From: Gracilaria domingensis
Taxonomy: Eukaryota; Rhodophyta; Florideophyceae; Gracilariales; Gracilariaceae
NCBI GenBank assembly: GCA_022539475.1
Contig: VCMS01000433.1
Coordinates: forward strand, 17,714-49,672
DNA: 31,959 bases
Reading direction: 5' to 3'
Each line of letters opens with the position of its first letter. The stretch's first letter is position 1. A program made the position numbers and the translations under genes. The notes beneath the pieces were generated by a model, which made no database searches, was not told the DNA's origin, and was given only the letters and a program-made list of their open reading frames with translations. Shown here piece by piece: positions 18,613 to 28,779 of the stretch.

Positions 18613-21002
18613 ACATTAAGGGCTCCATCCTCTACATGTTCACCTTGTGGTGCCTTTTCTTGTGATCCTGTGCTACTTCCGAAATCGTTCATGTCCATTT
18701 CCTTGCCCATATCCCCTTCCTCGCATTCACCAACGAAACAATCTCTAATAGAACCCAATCTTCGGGTCACACTGTCGATAAAAAATTGTTCTTTCACAGT
18801 GAGGTAAAGTCTTCCGTTCGACGGCATTTGATATCCAAATGTAGCCTCTCTCATGTCATTATAAAGAACCTTAGTCCAATCTTCCGTTGTCGTTCCAAAA
18901 CTATGAAACTCGCTGGAATTGGTCCTCAAGAAACGTTGCCTAACATCCCCCAGGACATTCTTTAAACACAGAGGTAGCAGTTGGGCAAACTTCTTTGTAA
19001 ACAGTTTCTGTCTCTGGCCACCCCTTGACACATCCGTACTTAGAAGGCTCACAACCGTCAACACCCAAGCGTCCAAACGTGCGAGCAACAGTATTGTGCC
19101 ATCTAAAAAGGTGCCCGTATCCTTGTCTTCCACATTATACCCAATAAACTCCTTCAGTACTTGTACCCCGACACGGTTTCGGAAGAACAAGTCTTGATCT
19201 TCCGTCGGCATATCCTCGACATTGTCCGCATTGGAGTACTTTAGACGAACAAATGGGGCTTTTCACCACCATGAAGTGTTCGGTACACCATTTTCGTCAA
19301 GACGCAGTATGTTCTCCTGCGCTTCCTTCAACTGCATTGTGAGTTCGTCAGCATTCTCTTCTACCAGCTTTGTTCTTCTCCAAATCAGATCGTACCCCAG
19401 GAGCAGAAATAGTTTATCCCTCGTATTTCTCTTCCGAACGCCCACGACGTCACTCATGGTCTGCCGCATTCTCTGCCTAAGGCACATATCTGCACAAAGT
19501 TCCAGTATACACCTGTCGGAAAGAGATGCTTTTCTAATACCTTCCCAGCTCAACTCCTTCAACTCTCTTTCAACCATTTTCTTCAGCAAAGCATCTGGCC
19601 CCCCCTCTACCGACGGTGTGGACATGCCAAAACTGCCCACGAGCTCCACGGGGTTTTTAGGAACCATGTATGAACCACCTTCCTCCGGCTCAATAAGCCC
19701 TTCCCCACTCTCAGTTGCGTCTTCCACCTTTTCGGCACGGTTACCCCAATTTCGGGTGAGCGACTCACCTTCGAGCCATAGCTCAATTTTTTCTCTCCTT
19801 GCCAACGTCAGCATGTTGTGATACACTGCTCGAGCAACCCCTCGAAACTCGTCACACATCTCAATTTTATGGTTCTTTCGACCTGTCTGCCCAGGTTCAC
19901 CAGCACGTGTACTCCTATCTCCCTCCTGTTTCAGTGCCGCCCTTAGCCCTTCAATGACTAGATCCTTCTCGTCAAGCCTGTTTTTCAAAGCCGTACTCTG
20001 CTCTTGGGCGACCTTCACTAGAATACCCCGAACCATCAAGTCCTCTTGTAGCGTCTTAACCTTTTCTTTCAAGCAATTCAGTTCATGTAAAAGATTAAGT
20101 CTGTTCATAGACGTTGAATTCACACCAGTGTGGATATCTTCCGGTATTTCCGTAGCCTCTTCCGCGGCAGGCCCCGGTAATGCCGCAGGATTCGGTGTTA
20201 TTTCGTTTTCGGAACTATCCTCGTGTGCCATACCCTTAGACACGAGAGGCTGCAGGCGTTCTGTGTCCACCCTTGGCACGGCTCTCAGCTCCAACTCCCG
20301 TGTCTGTCCTCCTCCATGGCATGGTATATCAGATGAATTGGGCCTCGTACGAGCTGCAACAGCCCCCGTTCTGGAAAGAGGGGAAGGTCGAGGAGTAACT
20401 CGTCTATCAGTTGTCTCTCGATTTCTTATTGTCTTTCTTCCTTGTCCGGACCCATTGCGAGGCATGATACGATTCATAGCGGCCCCAGTTCTAGAAGACA
20501 GGGATGGACGTGACGATCTTAATATACTAGGGCTCTCACGACTTCTCGTCATTGTCCCTTGTTGTCCAGATCCACTGGGCGGCGTAACCCGCGCCCCAGT
20601 AGCTCCGGTCTTCGATATCGGCCGGGGACATGAAGGTTTTGGTGTCATACGAACCTCTTCAGTTCCAGTTGTCATGCCCTCCTGTCCTGACCCGCTGGGC
20701 CGAGTTACCTCATCTTCTTGAGGAGCAGAGACAGATGCACGATTTGCATTATCGGCAGTTGACGGCACGACATCGTTCGCTGATCCACGAATTCTTGACG
20801 CAATCCCGGAAGACGCTCCGCTGCGAGATTGGCGAGAGAGTACTGTAGAAAGACGCCCACTGACTGTCTCCTTCGTCGAGGACGACTTCCGTTTAGGAAG
20901 TGCGGTGCTTGTAGCCTGATTCGTATCATCCGATGCTCTTCTCTTCTTCTGTCCACTCTTGTTCCGCTGCGTACTATTTCGCTCTCTCGGCGTTATACCC
21001 AT
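18609..21002 (-). CDS. Coiled-coil protein with 40-residue repeats, transposon accessory gene (in-frame TGA)
   Basis: About 797 codons from the ATG at 21002 to the TAA at 18609-18611; an upstream ATG at 21077 would add a Pro-rich piece encoded by a poly-G tract. A TGA at 19263-19265 splits it into two ORFs, but both lie in the same frame. The N-terminus is basic (KKRRAS, PKRKSSS: likely nuclear). Three 39-40-residue repeats with GSGQ and (S/K)TGA marks span 20705-20349, with a degenerate fourth. A coiled coil follows (about 20100-19930), then a helical C-terminal domain I do not recognise. Its stop overlaps the transposase stop at the palindrome TTAA. The pairing recalls TnpA-like DNA-binding accessory proteins of CACTA elements, but there is no direct homology I can name. 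Confidence 0.6.
20349..20705 (-). repeat. Three 120-nt coding repeats (40 residues each)
   Basis: Units at 20705-20586, 20585-20466 and 20465-20349 encode segments beginning TRPSGSGQ, TPPSGSGQ and MPRNGSGQ. Each carries (S/K)TGA about ten residues from its end. A degenerate fourth unit starts at 20348. They lie in the coiled-coil accessory protein. Confidence 0.75.
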
Positions 21003-21255
21003 GTTGTGGAGATAAACAGGGTAATGAAACGAAATTGTTGCGGGGGGGAAGGGGTGAGGGGGGGGGTGGGGGTACATGGTTCAGATATTCCGGGAGACTC
21101 CGCAGTTTCTGCTTTTTAGGAATTTGAGGTGCCCAATGGGTCGCAAATACCGCCGTTACAGATGAAGAGCTTCAGTGTACATGTACAACAACGCGTATTG
21201 CAGGCAGCTGCAACACTCACAAGCATATTTACTTTCAATTCGGTACTGAACTCAT

Positions 21256-24200
21256 CTATTGCTCCAATGTCAGAGCCCAGTCCCAGGCGTACTGCTCTCC
21301 GTAGTTGAAATACAACTCTTCGCCCCTCTCAATATCTCTTACTGCTCTACAACGAAGTAGAGCATAGTTAGAAAGGTCGGACTTAAACTTTATCACGGAC
21401 TTCGCTTCCACCATCTGCACATTGGCACATTGAGTCCTGTTTGACCGGGGCTCCGATAAATCGGGATCCCCGGCATGATATCCGCCGTCGTTAATGTAGC
21501 CCCCGATACAAGAAGGCGCCGGTATAATGTACACTTCGCTCTCCTTTCTATCCTGAGCCTGTCCTGGTCTGTTTCTCAGGTGCAAAAAGTCCGTACCCGT
21601 CACAGTGACCATCATAGAAAACCACTTGTACCGCACTGGAGTTGCTCCGAGACAGCCACTTCCATACGCTAAGTGTCTTTCCTTCCGGTTCGTCAGATCC
21701 GTGTATACCAAAGTTCCATAAAAATGACAGATAGTTTCCCCAGCCAATATCTTATGTTCCGTGAACACCCCCATACCAGCACGGGGATGTCGAATCTTAG
21801 AAGATGCTACATGTAAGCGATAACGATTGGCTTCAACAGTCAACAGCATATGCATATCCATTAGATTCAGAGCTTCTCGGTACTTCTCCTCCCAAATATC
21901 TACAGTATGCTGTCCACACTTGTCGACAAAGTCCCAGTACTTCCAGTATCTTCCTAGGAACTGAGTAATATGTGCAGGCATCACTTGGTACTGGGCGTAA
22001 CCAAATGGAGCCTCCCAATCAAGCCGACCTCGGTCCCGATGTGGAACCCGTTCATAAGTCGTTGAAGCCGCATCCACCACCTCCTGTTCAACCAGGATGT
22101 CATTCTTCCTCCCGCGAATAACTTCGGCCATAAGAGTCGTTATATGGTGCTTCGCATGGCTGAAACATGGCCTATTCTTCTCGCACCCCAAGAACTTCCT
22201 ATGCTTTGTCAGCGATAGGCACGCCATACCCGTAGAAAAAGTTCCCGCGAACATGTCCATGACAAGATCACCCGGTCTTGTGAAGCGACATATCAACTCC
22301 TTCATAAACTCCCTCGACTTCCTGCTCCGGTCTTATATACTGCCCACCTGGTACTGAACTACCTGGCTCATGTACCTTCCATGTCAACCACTCCCCCGCT
22401 CTCGGTTTTGGCACCCGGTCAATTACATTCCTGTTAGCCGGGAAAGTAGAAGGAATGAAATTGTTCTCCTCAAATGGAGTAAGACTGGCTTTCTCGGATG
22501 GTCGCAACCCACGCTTCACCCCATGAACGGCGTACTCCGTTACGGGCTGTATCCCAAACTTCCGTGGATTCCCTCCAACATTACTTCGATCCCGGATGAA
22601 CACCAGTGGATTCGCATCCACTTTAAACGAAGGCATGAGTTCTGGTTTACCTTCGCTTCCAGCTTCATCTTTCGTACTCGCCGTTTACGAGAGTATCCTG
22701 TGCCAAACATGAAACTGTGCCATGGCACAGAATATAATGAAGTGCCCACCTGACTGAAGCGCGGAACTTATTAAGTCAGCCGTACGGATCATTTCATCCT
22801 CACTGAAGACATCGTGACCACTATTCCGTTTGTTCCTCTTCCTTCGAGTGTTAAAGGGAGGGTCTGTTAGGACAAGCTGTTTCTCACCCCATAAAATCTA
22901 ACTCTGATTCACAAACGTTTCGTGTGTGTGCCTCAGGTCCTTCGTGTCACAGTTGTACGCTACAAAGTGTGACTTTCTCATCCCCTTCCACACCTTGTCC
23001 ATATTCATTCGAAGGAGACTGGATATCCCCTTCATGGGCGGCTCAATACCAGTCTTTTGGATGTTGTAACCGGCAACCCGAGATTCATGCTCCGCAAGAT
23101 TCACCGGCTTCTCGAACTCGTCGCTATCGGAGCTCACGAGGTTCATATACTCTCGACGAGGTGGGGGTGGGGCAGACTTGGTCGAAGAAGGTTCGGCATT
23201 TCCGGAAGTTTTAGGGGTTTTCGTCAGTTCAATATCAGGTTTCGCGTGAATGCCGACATGGAACCCTGCCGCATGACGCATATCCTGTATCGGTTTCCAT
23301 AGCAACTCCGAAAACTTCTGAAATCGAGCAGGCAACTCACCGGAGTCAGAACCAGATACGGTATCCATCCGTATCTCCGAAAACTCTATCCAGTTCCTCA
23401 TCTGATCAGCCCGTAAGCTATAGAGGCTATCGTGGGTGCATACGGTTTCGAGGTCTGTCAAAAATTCCTTAGCCAGTATTCGGAGGTTTGTATCGCATTC
23501 ATCACTCAAGGTCTCCACCGATCCACTAGTACTGCTCTGTGGCACATCCTGTGTGTTGAATCGAGTACTCTGGCTCGGCGGGGCATAACCAGACTTTCGT
23601 GTCTCTAGCGCTGTATACTTCAACGTCTGCATATTCATGTAAATGTATGGTTTTACCATGTGCTGAACGTTCGTGTATCCAAGATGAGCCGCAAAACAAC
23701 TCCATGCCCGTACGACCTCACTGATAGCGAATCCCAGTCGATCACAGTTGTCTTTGGAGAACGACGTAAAAGTGGGTATGTACACAGATGGTGCATGGTT
23801 CACTTTTCGTTTCTTTTTCGGTTGTTTCTTCTTCATCATTCGGATGTTGTCGTTCTCTCCCATTATGTGGCAGAGGTATGATAAGTATATAACGACCTCA
23901 AATGGGTTCACAGCTGTTGGTGGGATGAACACTGTCGTCTTCAGAACCTGCTTTCTCCTGGTCATGAAATAACCAACCAGGCATCGCACCGGTAGGTATA
24001 TACCCATATCCATAGAGAGAAGGAGAAAATCGCGCAGTCTCTGGTCCTCATCCCCGTCCTTCTTGTCAAGAAGCTTCGTTACAATATATCGTTGTTCCAC
24101 AGGTTTGTTATTCACAACACTCTTTCGCAGCTGTTGCAGTGTCAAGTTCTGGAGGCTCTTGGAGTTAGTGGCCTCCTCAAACATCTTCCTTGCCTCCGGA

Positions 24201-24394
24201 ATATCCTTATAGTTCTCGGCGCAGAACTCTATTAGCCCTCTAAACCCCACGTCCCGTGGCCGATCAGGGCCTCCATCGCTGTTTGCCAAAGCATCGCGAA
24301 GAACCAAGAAAAGTCTGACATATGCATGGAACGCCGGAGGCGGAGCACTCATGTCGATAGGATGTATCTCCTCTCCATCATCGGTGGAATCCAT
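21256..24394 (-). CDS. DNA N6/N4-type methyltransferase fused to a SET domain (two in-frame stops, one frameshift)
   Basis: The frame opens at the ATG at 24394 with ~480 residues I do not recognise (helical, with a KKKQPKKKRKV basic cluster). It passes through TAG 22898-22900 into LVLTDPPFN (motif IV, 22850-22876), through TAA 22685-22687, then shifts frame near 22310-22335. It continues with GDLVMDMFAGTFSTG (motif I, AdoMet binding). Motif IV before motif I is the order of beta-class amino-methyltransferases acting on adenine N6 or cytosine N4. A SET domain follows (about 21800-21283): MGVFTEHKILAGE, GGYINDGG, RTQCANVQ and ELYFNYG. SET domains methylate lysines. The in-frame stops fit CAG/CAA to TAG/TAA changes, so this copy is decayed or read through. 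It is divergent from the ParB-dioxygenase gene. Confidence 0.78.
21283..21800 (-). other. SET domain
   Basis: The start motif 'AGMGVFTEHKILAGETICHFYG' is split here as GVFTEHKILAGE and ICHFYG. A central Asn-containing 'GGYINDGG' with downstream Cys (RTQCANVQ) occupies the place of the NH(S/C) pseudoknot motif. The terminal 'GEELYFNYG' matches the GEEL-x-(Y/F)-(D/N)-YG catalytic Tyr motif. It is complete and undamaged in this copy. Confidence 0.82.
22160..22895 (-). other. Beta-class DNA methyltransferase domain
   Basis: TDPPFN is followed by a 'KRNSGHDVFSEDEM' segment and 'GGHFIIFCAMAQFHVW', then by REFMKELICRFTRPGD in the shifted frame and the FAG motif with its T-x-x-T-G context. This is the usual target-side-first arrangement of N6-adenine methyltransferases of this class. 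Target base and sequence specificity cannot be read. The TAA and the frameshift fall inside the domain. Confidence 0.8.
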
Positions 24395-24409
24395 CGCTTC
24401 AGCGCAAAC

Positions 24410-24510
24410 AACGGAGGCGAGCCTTTAAATGGCGACTTACGCTGGGCAGCCCCGCTTTCGGCAGCTCCTCCCAGCGCACTGCCATTCTCGTCCGTGTCCG
24501 TGTCCGCTCG
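24410..24510 (-). promoter_or_regulatory. Mirrored promoter module, methyltransferase side
   Basis: The module reads on the minus strand towards the ATG at 24394. It includes GTCGCCATTTAAA with TTTAAA at 24424-24429, followed by GGCTCGCCTCCGTT. It is about 93% identical to the inverted copy at 25742-25848. TTTAAA ends 29 bases before the start codon, a plausible TATA-like position. Confidence 0.7.
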
Positions 24511-24645
24511 GTGCGATAGCGTCGCGTGTCGGCCACTTCGCGATTCGGAGCTATTGCAAAGGTCGCGTATTGTGCTAAAAGTCGCGGATCAAGTGGGTGT
24601 GAAGCGCTAGTTTTCTCTAGTTTGATATATGTGCACGGCGTGTGC

Positions 24646-25551
24646 AGCGAAATCACTGCCGGAAGTGCCGGAAGGAGTGTTTTGGGAGGTCTCCGAAGGG
24701 TGCCAGAATGTGGTCCGAACGTGCCCGCGGGCGGGGGGGGTCCGTCGTGTTAGGGTACCTACCCTAACACGACCGGACCCCCACGCCCGCGGGCATAAAA
24801 TCGCACATTTTTCAAAAAATCGCCCAAAACGTGCCCGCGGGCGGAGGGATCCGGTCGTGTTAGTGTAGGTACCCTAATACGACCGGACGCCCCCGCCCGC
24901 GGGCATAAAATCGCAAAATTTTCAAAAAATCGCCCAAAACGTGCCCGCGGGAGAGGGGGTCCGGTCGTGTTAGGGTACTTACCCTAACACGACCTAACCC
25001 TCCCGCCCGCGGGCACGTTCTGGCCACATTCTGGCACCCTCCGGAGACGTTCCAAAACACACCACCCGGCACTTCCTGTACCCAATGCGTCACCTCAGTG
25101 CACCATCCCGGAAACTAGGGAGTGTCTGGAGGGTGGAGAAGACGGGATGGTCACCTCAGTGCACCATCCCGGAAACTAGGGAGTGTCCGGAGGGTGGAGA
25201 TGACGGGATGGTGCACTGAGGTGACGCAGTGGGTACAGGAAGTGCCGGGTGGTGTGTTTTGGGAGGTCTCCGGAAGGTGCCAGAATGTGGCCAGAACGTT
25301 CCCGCGGGCGGGGGGGTCGGTCGTGTTAGGGTAGGTACTCTAACACGACCGGACCCCCCCGCCCGCCGGCATAAAATCGCACATTTTTCAAAAAATCGCC
25401 CGAAACGTGCCCGCGGGCGGGGGGGTCCGGTCGTGTTAGGGTACATACCCTAACACGACCGACCCCCCCCCCCGCCCGCGGGCACGTCCTGGCCCCATTC
25501 CGGCGCCTTCCCGGGACCTCCCAAAACACGCCGCCCCGCAGTGATTTCGCT
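24646..25551. repeat. Foldback/MITE-like element with five hairpins in the divergent promoter
   Basis: The outer ends are inverted repeats: AGCGAAATCACTGC at 24646-24659 and its complement at 25538-25551, extending into a GTGTTTTGGGAGGT block on both sides. Inside are five hairpins of ~70 bases (24723-24794, 24833-24904, 24943-25014, 25301-25370, 25409-25483). Each is GCCCGCGGGCGG...TCGTGTTAGGG at its tip, returning with CCCTAACACGA...CCGCCCGCGGGC. Linkers are ATAAAATCGCA...TTTTTCAAAAAATCGCCC. The centre (25050-25260) is another inverted repeat enclosing a direct repeat. The arrangement looks like two MITE-like copies, about 24646-25089 and 25225-25551, placed in tandem. Confidence 0.88.
25090..25210. 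repeat. 61/60-bp direct repeat at the centre of the foldback
   Basis: Units at 25090-25150 and 25151-25210 both start TCACCTCAGTGCACCATCCC and end GACGGGATGG, with few differences. Their ends are also mutually inverted (CACCTCAGTGCACC...GGTGCACTGAGGTG out to 25224). Confidence 0.9.
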
Positions 25552-25741
25552 ACACCCGGCCGCCGGTACGTTGGCGCCGCTGTCCACGTGTATTGGCGGG
25601 AGTAGGCTGTACATGAAAGTGAATGAGTGTACTCTTGACTACTATGCAAAGCATTTGAAGAGCATGATGAGAGAGCGCGACCATTGCTCGCGTGAGTCAT
25701 CATTGCGCGAACTCCACGACTCTAAAGCGTACAATCAGTGT

Positions 25742-25848
25742 GCGAGCGGCCACGGACAGGACACGGACGAGACTGGCAGTGCGCTGGGAGGAGCTGCCGA
25801 AAGCGGGGGTGCCCAGCGTAAGTCGCCATTTAAAAGCTCGCCTCCGTT
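25742..25848 (+). promoter_or_regulatory. Mirrored promoter module, ParB-dioxygenase side
   Basis: This is the inverted partner of 24410-24510, with TTTAAA at 25829-25834 and CTCCGTTCT at 25842-25850. Differences are a 5-base indel at its distal end and three substitutions. It lies 76 bases before the first ATG (25911) and 112 before the ATG at 25947. Confidence 0.7.
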
Positions 25849-25910
25849 CTTGTATCGTGTAGAGCAAGCGTATTGTTGATATAAACCTTTCACTGCAATA
25901 GCTGTTCAAC

Positions 25911-25943
25911 ATGAAACCAACTCGTGTTCGAAAGCGTACGTAA
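25911..25943 (+). other. Short upstream ORF or disrupted first codons of the ParB-dioxygenase gene
   Basis: ATG at 25911 opens ten codons ending in TAA at 25941-25943, in the same frame as the ORF starting at 25947. It is either a uORF controlling translation or the true gene start broken by one stop. GTACGT within it resembles a 5' splice site, but no matching acceptor stood out. Confidence 0.4.
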
Positions 25944-26404
25944 AGCATGACTCCTCGCACTCGGCGGAGCACTCGATCATTGCAAGGTGGAATGCGGGTT
26001 TCTCTGCAGATGGATATTGAGAATGAAGGAAAGGTGAAAGTCGGAGAAGCGTTGTTGCATGGAATTGGAAGTGTTCTACGCCGCGAGTTGCACGGGAAGC
26101 AATTGGACCCAGGTCTTGTGGTGGTTCATAATATTCTCATCAGTCGAAGCGGTCAGACGTTCTACCCTTACCGGGCGGAGGGCCTGGATCTTCCAAATAT
26201 ATCCAGGATCTCCGGACGGCCGCTCCTTGGGATGAGAAAATGATGGAACCGGTGGCAGCCAGCATTCCGGCGTCGAAGCGAGGAACGGTGAACGCTATGA
26301 GTGAGGTGATGACGCCACCAAGCCGCACGGAGCCAATTCGAAGTTCATCAACACCGAGAGGTAGCGCATCAGTAGCACCTCCGCGGGCAGGTCCGTCGTC
26401 TGTT

Positions 26405-26548
26405 ACGAAGCGGTCTATGGAGACGAGAGCATCCCCAGCTACGAAGCGGACAGGTCAAACAAAGTCTACCTCCGCTACGAAGCCCACTGCGTCGAAAAGG
26501 GCTTCTCCTGCGATGAATCAGACCGTCGACACAAGGGGATCTTCTGCG
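26405..26548 (+). repeat. Four 36-nt coding repeats (12 residues each)
   Basis: Successive units encode TKRSMETRASPA, TKRTGQTKSTSA, TKPTASKRASPA and MNQTVDTRGSSA, then a partial SKQTVQQG. The units are basic and Ser/Thr-rich, in the disordered N-terminus of the ParB-dioxygenase protein. They may bind nucleic acid or serve as phosphorylation sites (inference). Confidence 0.75.
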
Positions 26549-26839
26549 TCGAAACAGACGGTTCAGCAGGGGACGGCTGTGCAAGAGGAGGAAGATGAGA
26601 TCATGAAAGGTCCCCTTCCAGACGCGGATGCGCAATCCGCGCAAGGAGCTGGTCCATCTGTACCCCAAACTGCAGCAGAAACTGCGGAGCAGCAGGACGA
26701 TGACGTTGTGCTTCTGTCCGCAAGAATGGCACGTTCAAGTGTTTCTGGCGAGCGGTCTGGAACACAAGGGACACCTACTCGGAGCAAGACGTACAGACGA
26801 ATTCGTCCGAAGGTACCAAAGGTGAACCTCAATCAGTAC

Positions 26840-27330
26840 CGGATGGTTGTTGTTACTGTTGACATCACTCTGGTGGACACTGCGCCGAATTTACTCCGTG
26901 GAGTAAGTAAACGCCACGTTGAAGCCCTTGTGAAGAGTATGGAGGAGCGGGGGATATTGCAGTCGATGGGTTCTCCAGTGGTGGCCTTACAAGATGCTAC
27001 TACGGGAGAGAGGGATACTGACAAGGGACGCCTAACGAAGAAGTGCTTCATTGTAGATGGTTTGCATCGTCTGAAAGCTATGCAATATTTGGCAGCGACT
27101 GGTGCACCGAAGTGGAAGCGATTAGCCAAGTTTTGGCGTTGCAATCTGCTGATACGAAGAGATGAGAGGCGCATTGGGATGAAGGAATTGTTATGTGTTG
27201 CTTCGTACCTCAATGAGTCGACGAGTACCATGCGAAGGATGATGTTTGCAGACAAGATACACTCTATAGTTAGTGTGGTCGCCATTCTAATTGAAGATGT
27301 TGAGGGGATGACGCCGGCAGACGTGGATCC
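26840..27330 (+). other. ParB/Srx-like domain (copy 2, in one open frame)
   Basis: Here the whole domain is in a single frame: strand 'MVVVTVDITLVD', helix 'SKRHVEALVKSMEERGI', and the signature IVDGLHRLKAMQ, followed by a helix-rich tail containing 'ASYLNESTSTMRRM'. This copy is the better reference for domain searches than copy 1. Confidence 0.68.
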
Positions 27331-28779
27331 TGCAGAAGTGACAGAAGTGTTGAAGGAGAGCCAACTGATTGGGACTGTGCAAGAGCGTCAGTATCTGAGA
27401 ATGCCAATGTCGCCCTGCAACTCATGTCTCGTGAGGGAATGCTGGCCCATTTCGATGATATATGTGAGAGTGTGAGTGACATAGGTCTCACACATCTGTC
27501 CCATACTCCGCTATATGTTTTGGATGCCGAGGAGTTCTCCTTCATTCTTGATTGTCTTCAGATGTTTCTATTGAAGGGCAAGTCGACGAAGACAAAGCAA
27601 TGGAAAAGCTTTGAGGAGGTTCGAGTTTCTTTTATGATAGAGCAGTGTCTCTGTTCCACGCGGCTCGAGCAGTGAGGAATGAACTGAACGAGGAAGAGTC
27701 GATGGAAGTGTTCCTGAAACGCGAATCAGTCTGTCTGCTCCATCGAATGAAGATGACGTTGAAGACCCAGACAACAACGCAGCTGTGAATCAGTTCCTTT
27801 TGGGACAAGTTGTGAACTTCAATACATTGCCGCGTGTTCGGAGCAGGACGAACTCAATTAGAACTGCCACGACTTCCGTTCAGAATCGATTGCGGACGAT
27901 GCTCAAGGTAATTCCGCCCCCCGCACCAGTGAAGCAGTCCGTGACAAAGAGGAGGACTCCTGCTGCTGCTGCTGCAACATCTGCCAGTGAAGAAGGGGAG
28001 CCGCGAAGAAGTGCACGAGAACGGGCGCAGGTGAGTTATAGGGAAATTGAGCACGGCCGAAATCGAGGTGCCATAGAAGTTCTGGATAGCTCTGAAGAAG
28101 AACAGCGGGCTCCGCCGAGGAAGAAACGGAGAAAGACTTTCACACAACAGATGAGATCTACTCTGAACAGCATGACACCGGATGACCTGATGTCTCAACT
28201 AAATGAACATGTGCTGAGAGGAAGGTCGATGAAGGTTCAGTTCGTGGCATTGGGAGAGGGAGCGAATGCAGAGAACGCAGGCAGTTCTGCATTTGTGGAT
28301 GACGAAGAACTTCTTTTTGTGACAGTTTCACTGGTTGTCACCGTCGAGAAAGATGCTTCGCCAGACGATCAGCAAGAGACAGGTGGGGGGTCATTTGATG
28401 ACGAGTTACCTACAGCTCTTCCGGAATCTGAGGAGCACGGACTTGTTCGAGGAGACCCATATGATGGCCCACCGAACCCATCATGGTGCGGGTATGTCAG
28501 GCTGAGACCGCAGGAATGGCAAGGGAAGAACGTAATTGAGCACAAGGACCCCTGGCTCAGAGTCATTCACTTGCCGAAGGGACATAGGTCGGAGCTGCTA
28601 AGTGTCTCGAATCTCAGAGATGTACACCATCTTGTCTTTTGGCGCGCTGCAAGGGCTGAACATCGCCTACGGCGGAGACATTTGGTATGCAGTATCCCCG
28701 TACTCGACCGACAGGTATGGATGATGAAGAGGTGCTGTGGGTTGCTGCGAAGGAGCATGACAAATTTGGGCAAATGTTC

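Noticed and set aside
18609..24394. Alternative genetic code explaining the in-frame stops
   Set aside because: TAA, TAG and TGA all also serve as apparent true terminators in this window, for example at 7518, 4363 and 5882.
24629..25453. Several 70-125 codon ORFs across the promoter hairpins
   Set aside because: They read through inverted repeats on both strands and echo one another (repeated 'TCPRAGG' and 'TLTRPDP' peptides); this is non-coding repeat.
24646..25551. TTAGGG hits as a telomere or interstitial telomeric array
   Set aside because: Only one hexamer occurs per hairpin arm; there is no tandem TTAGGG run.
24646..25566. Target-site duplication flanking the foldback element
   Set aside because: Bases outside the AGCGAAATCACTGC ends (GGCGTGTGC on the left, ACACCCGG on the right) do not form a convincing direct repeat.
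25947..27475. Chromosome/plasmid partition ParB
   Set aside because: The ParB-like fold lacks a visible HTH domain, there is no ParA partner, and it is fused to a dioxygenase; a domain-level label only is justified.
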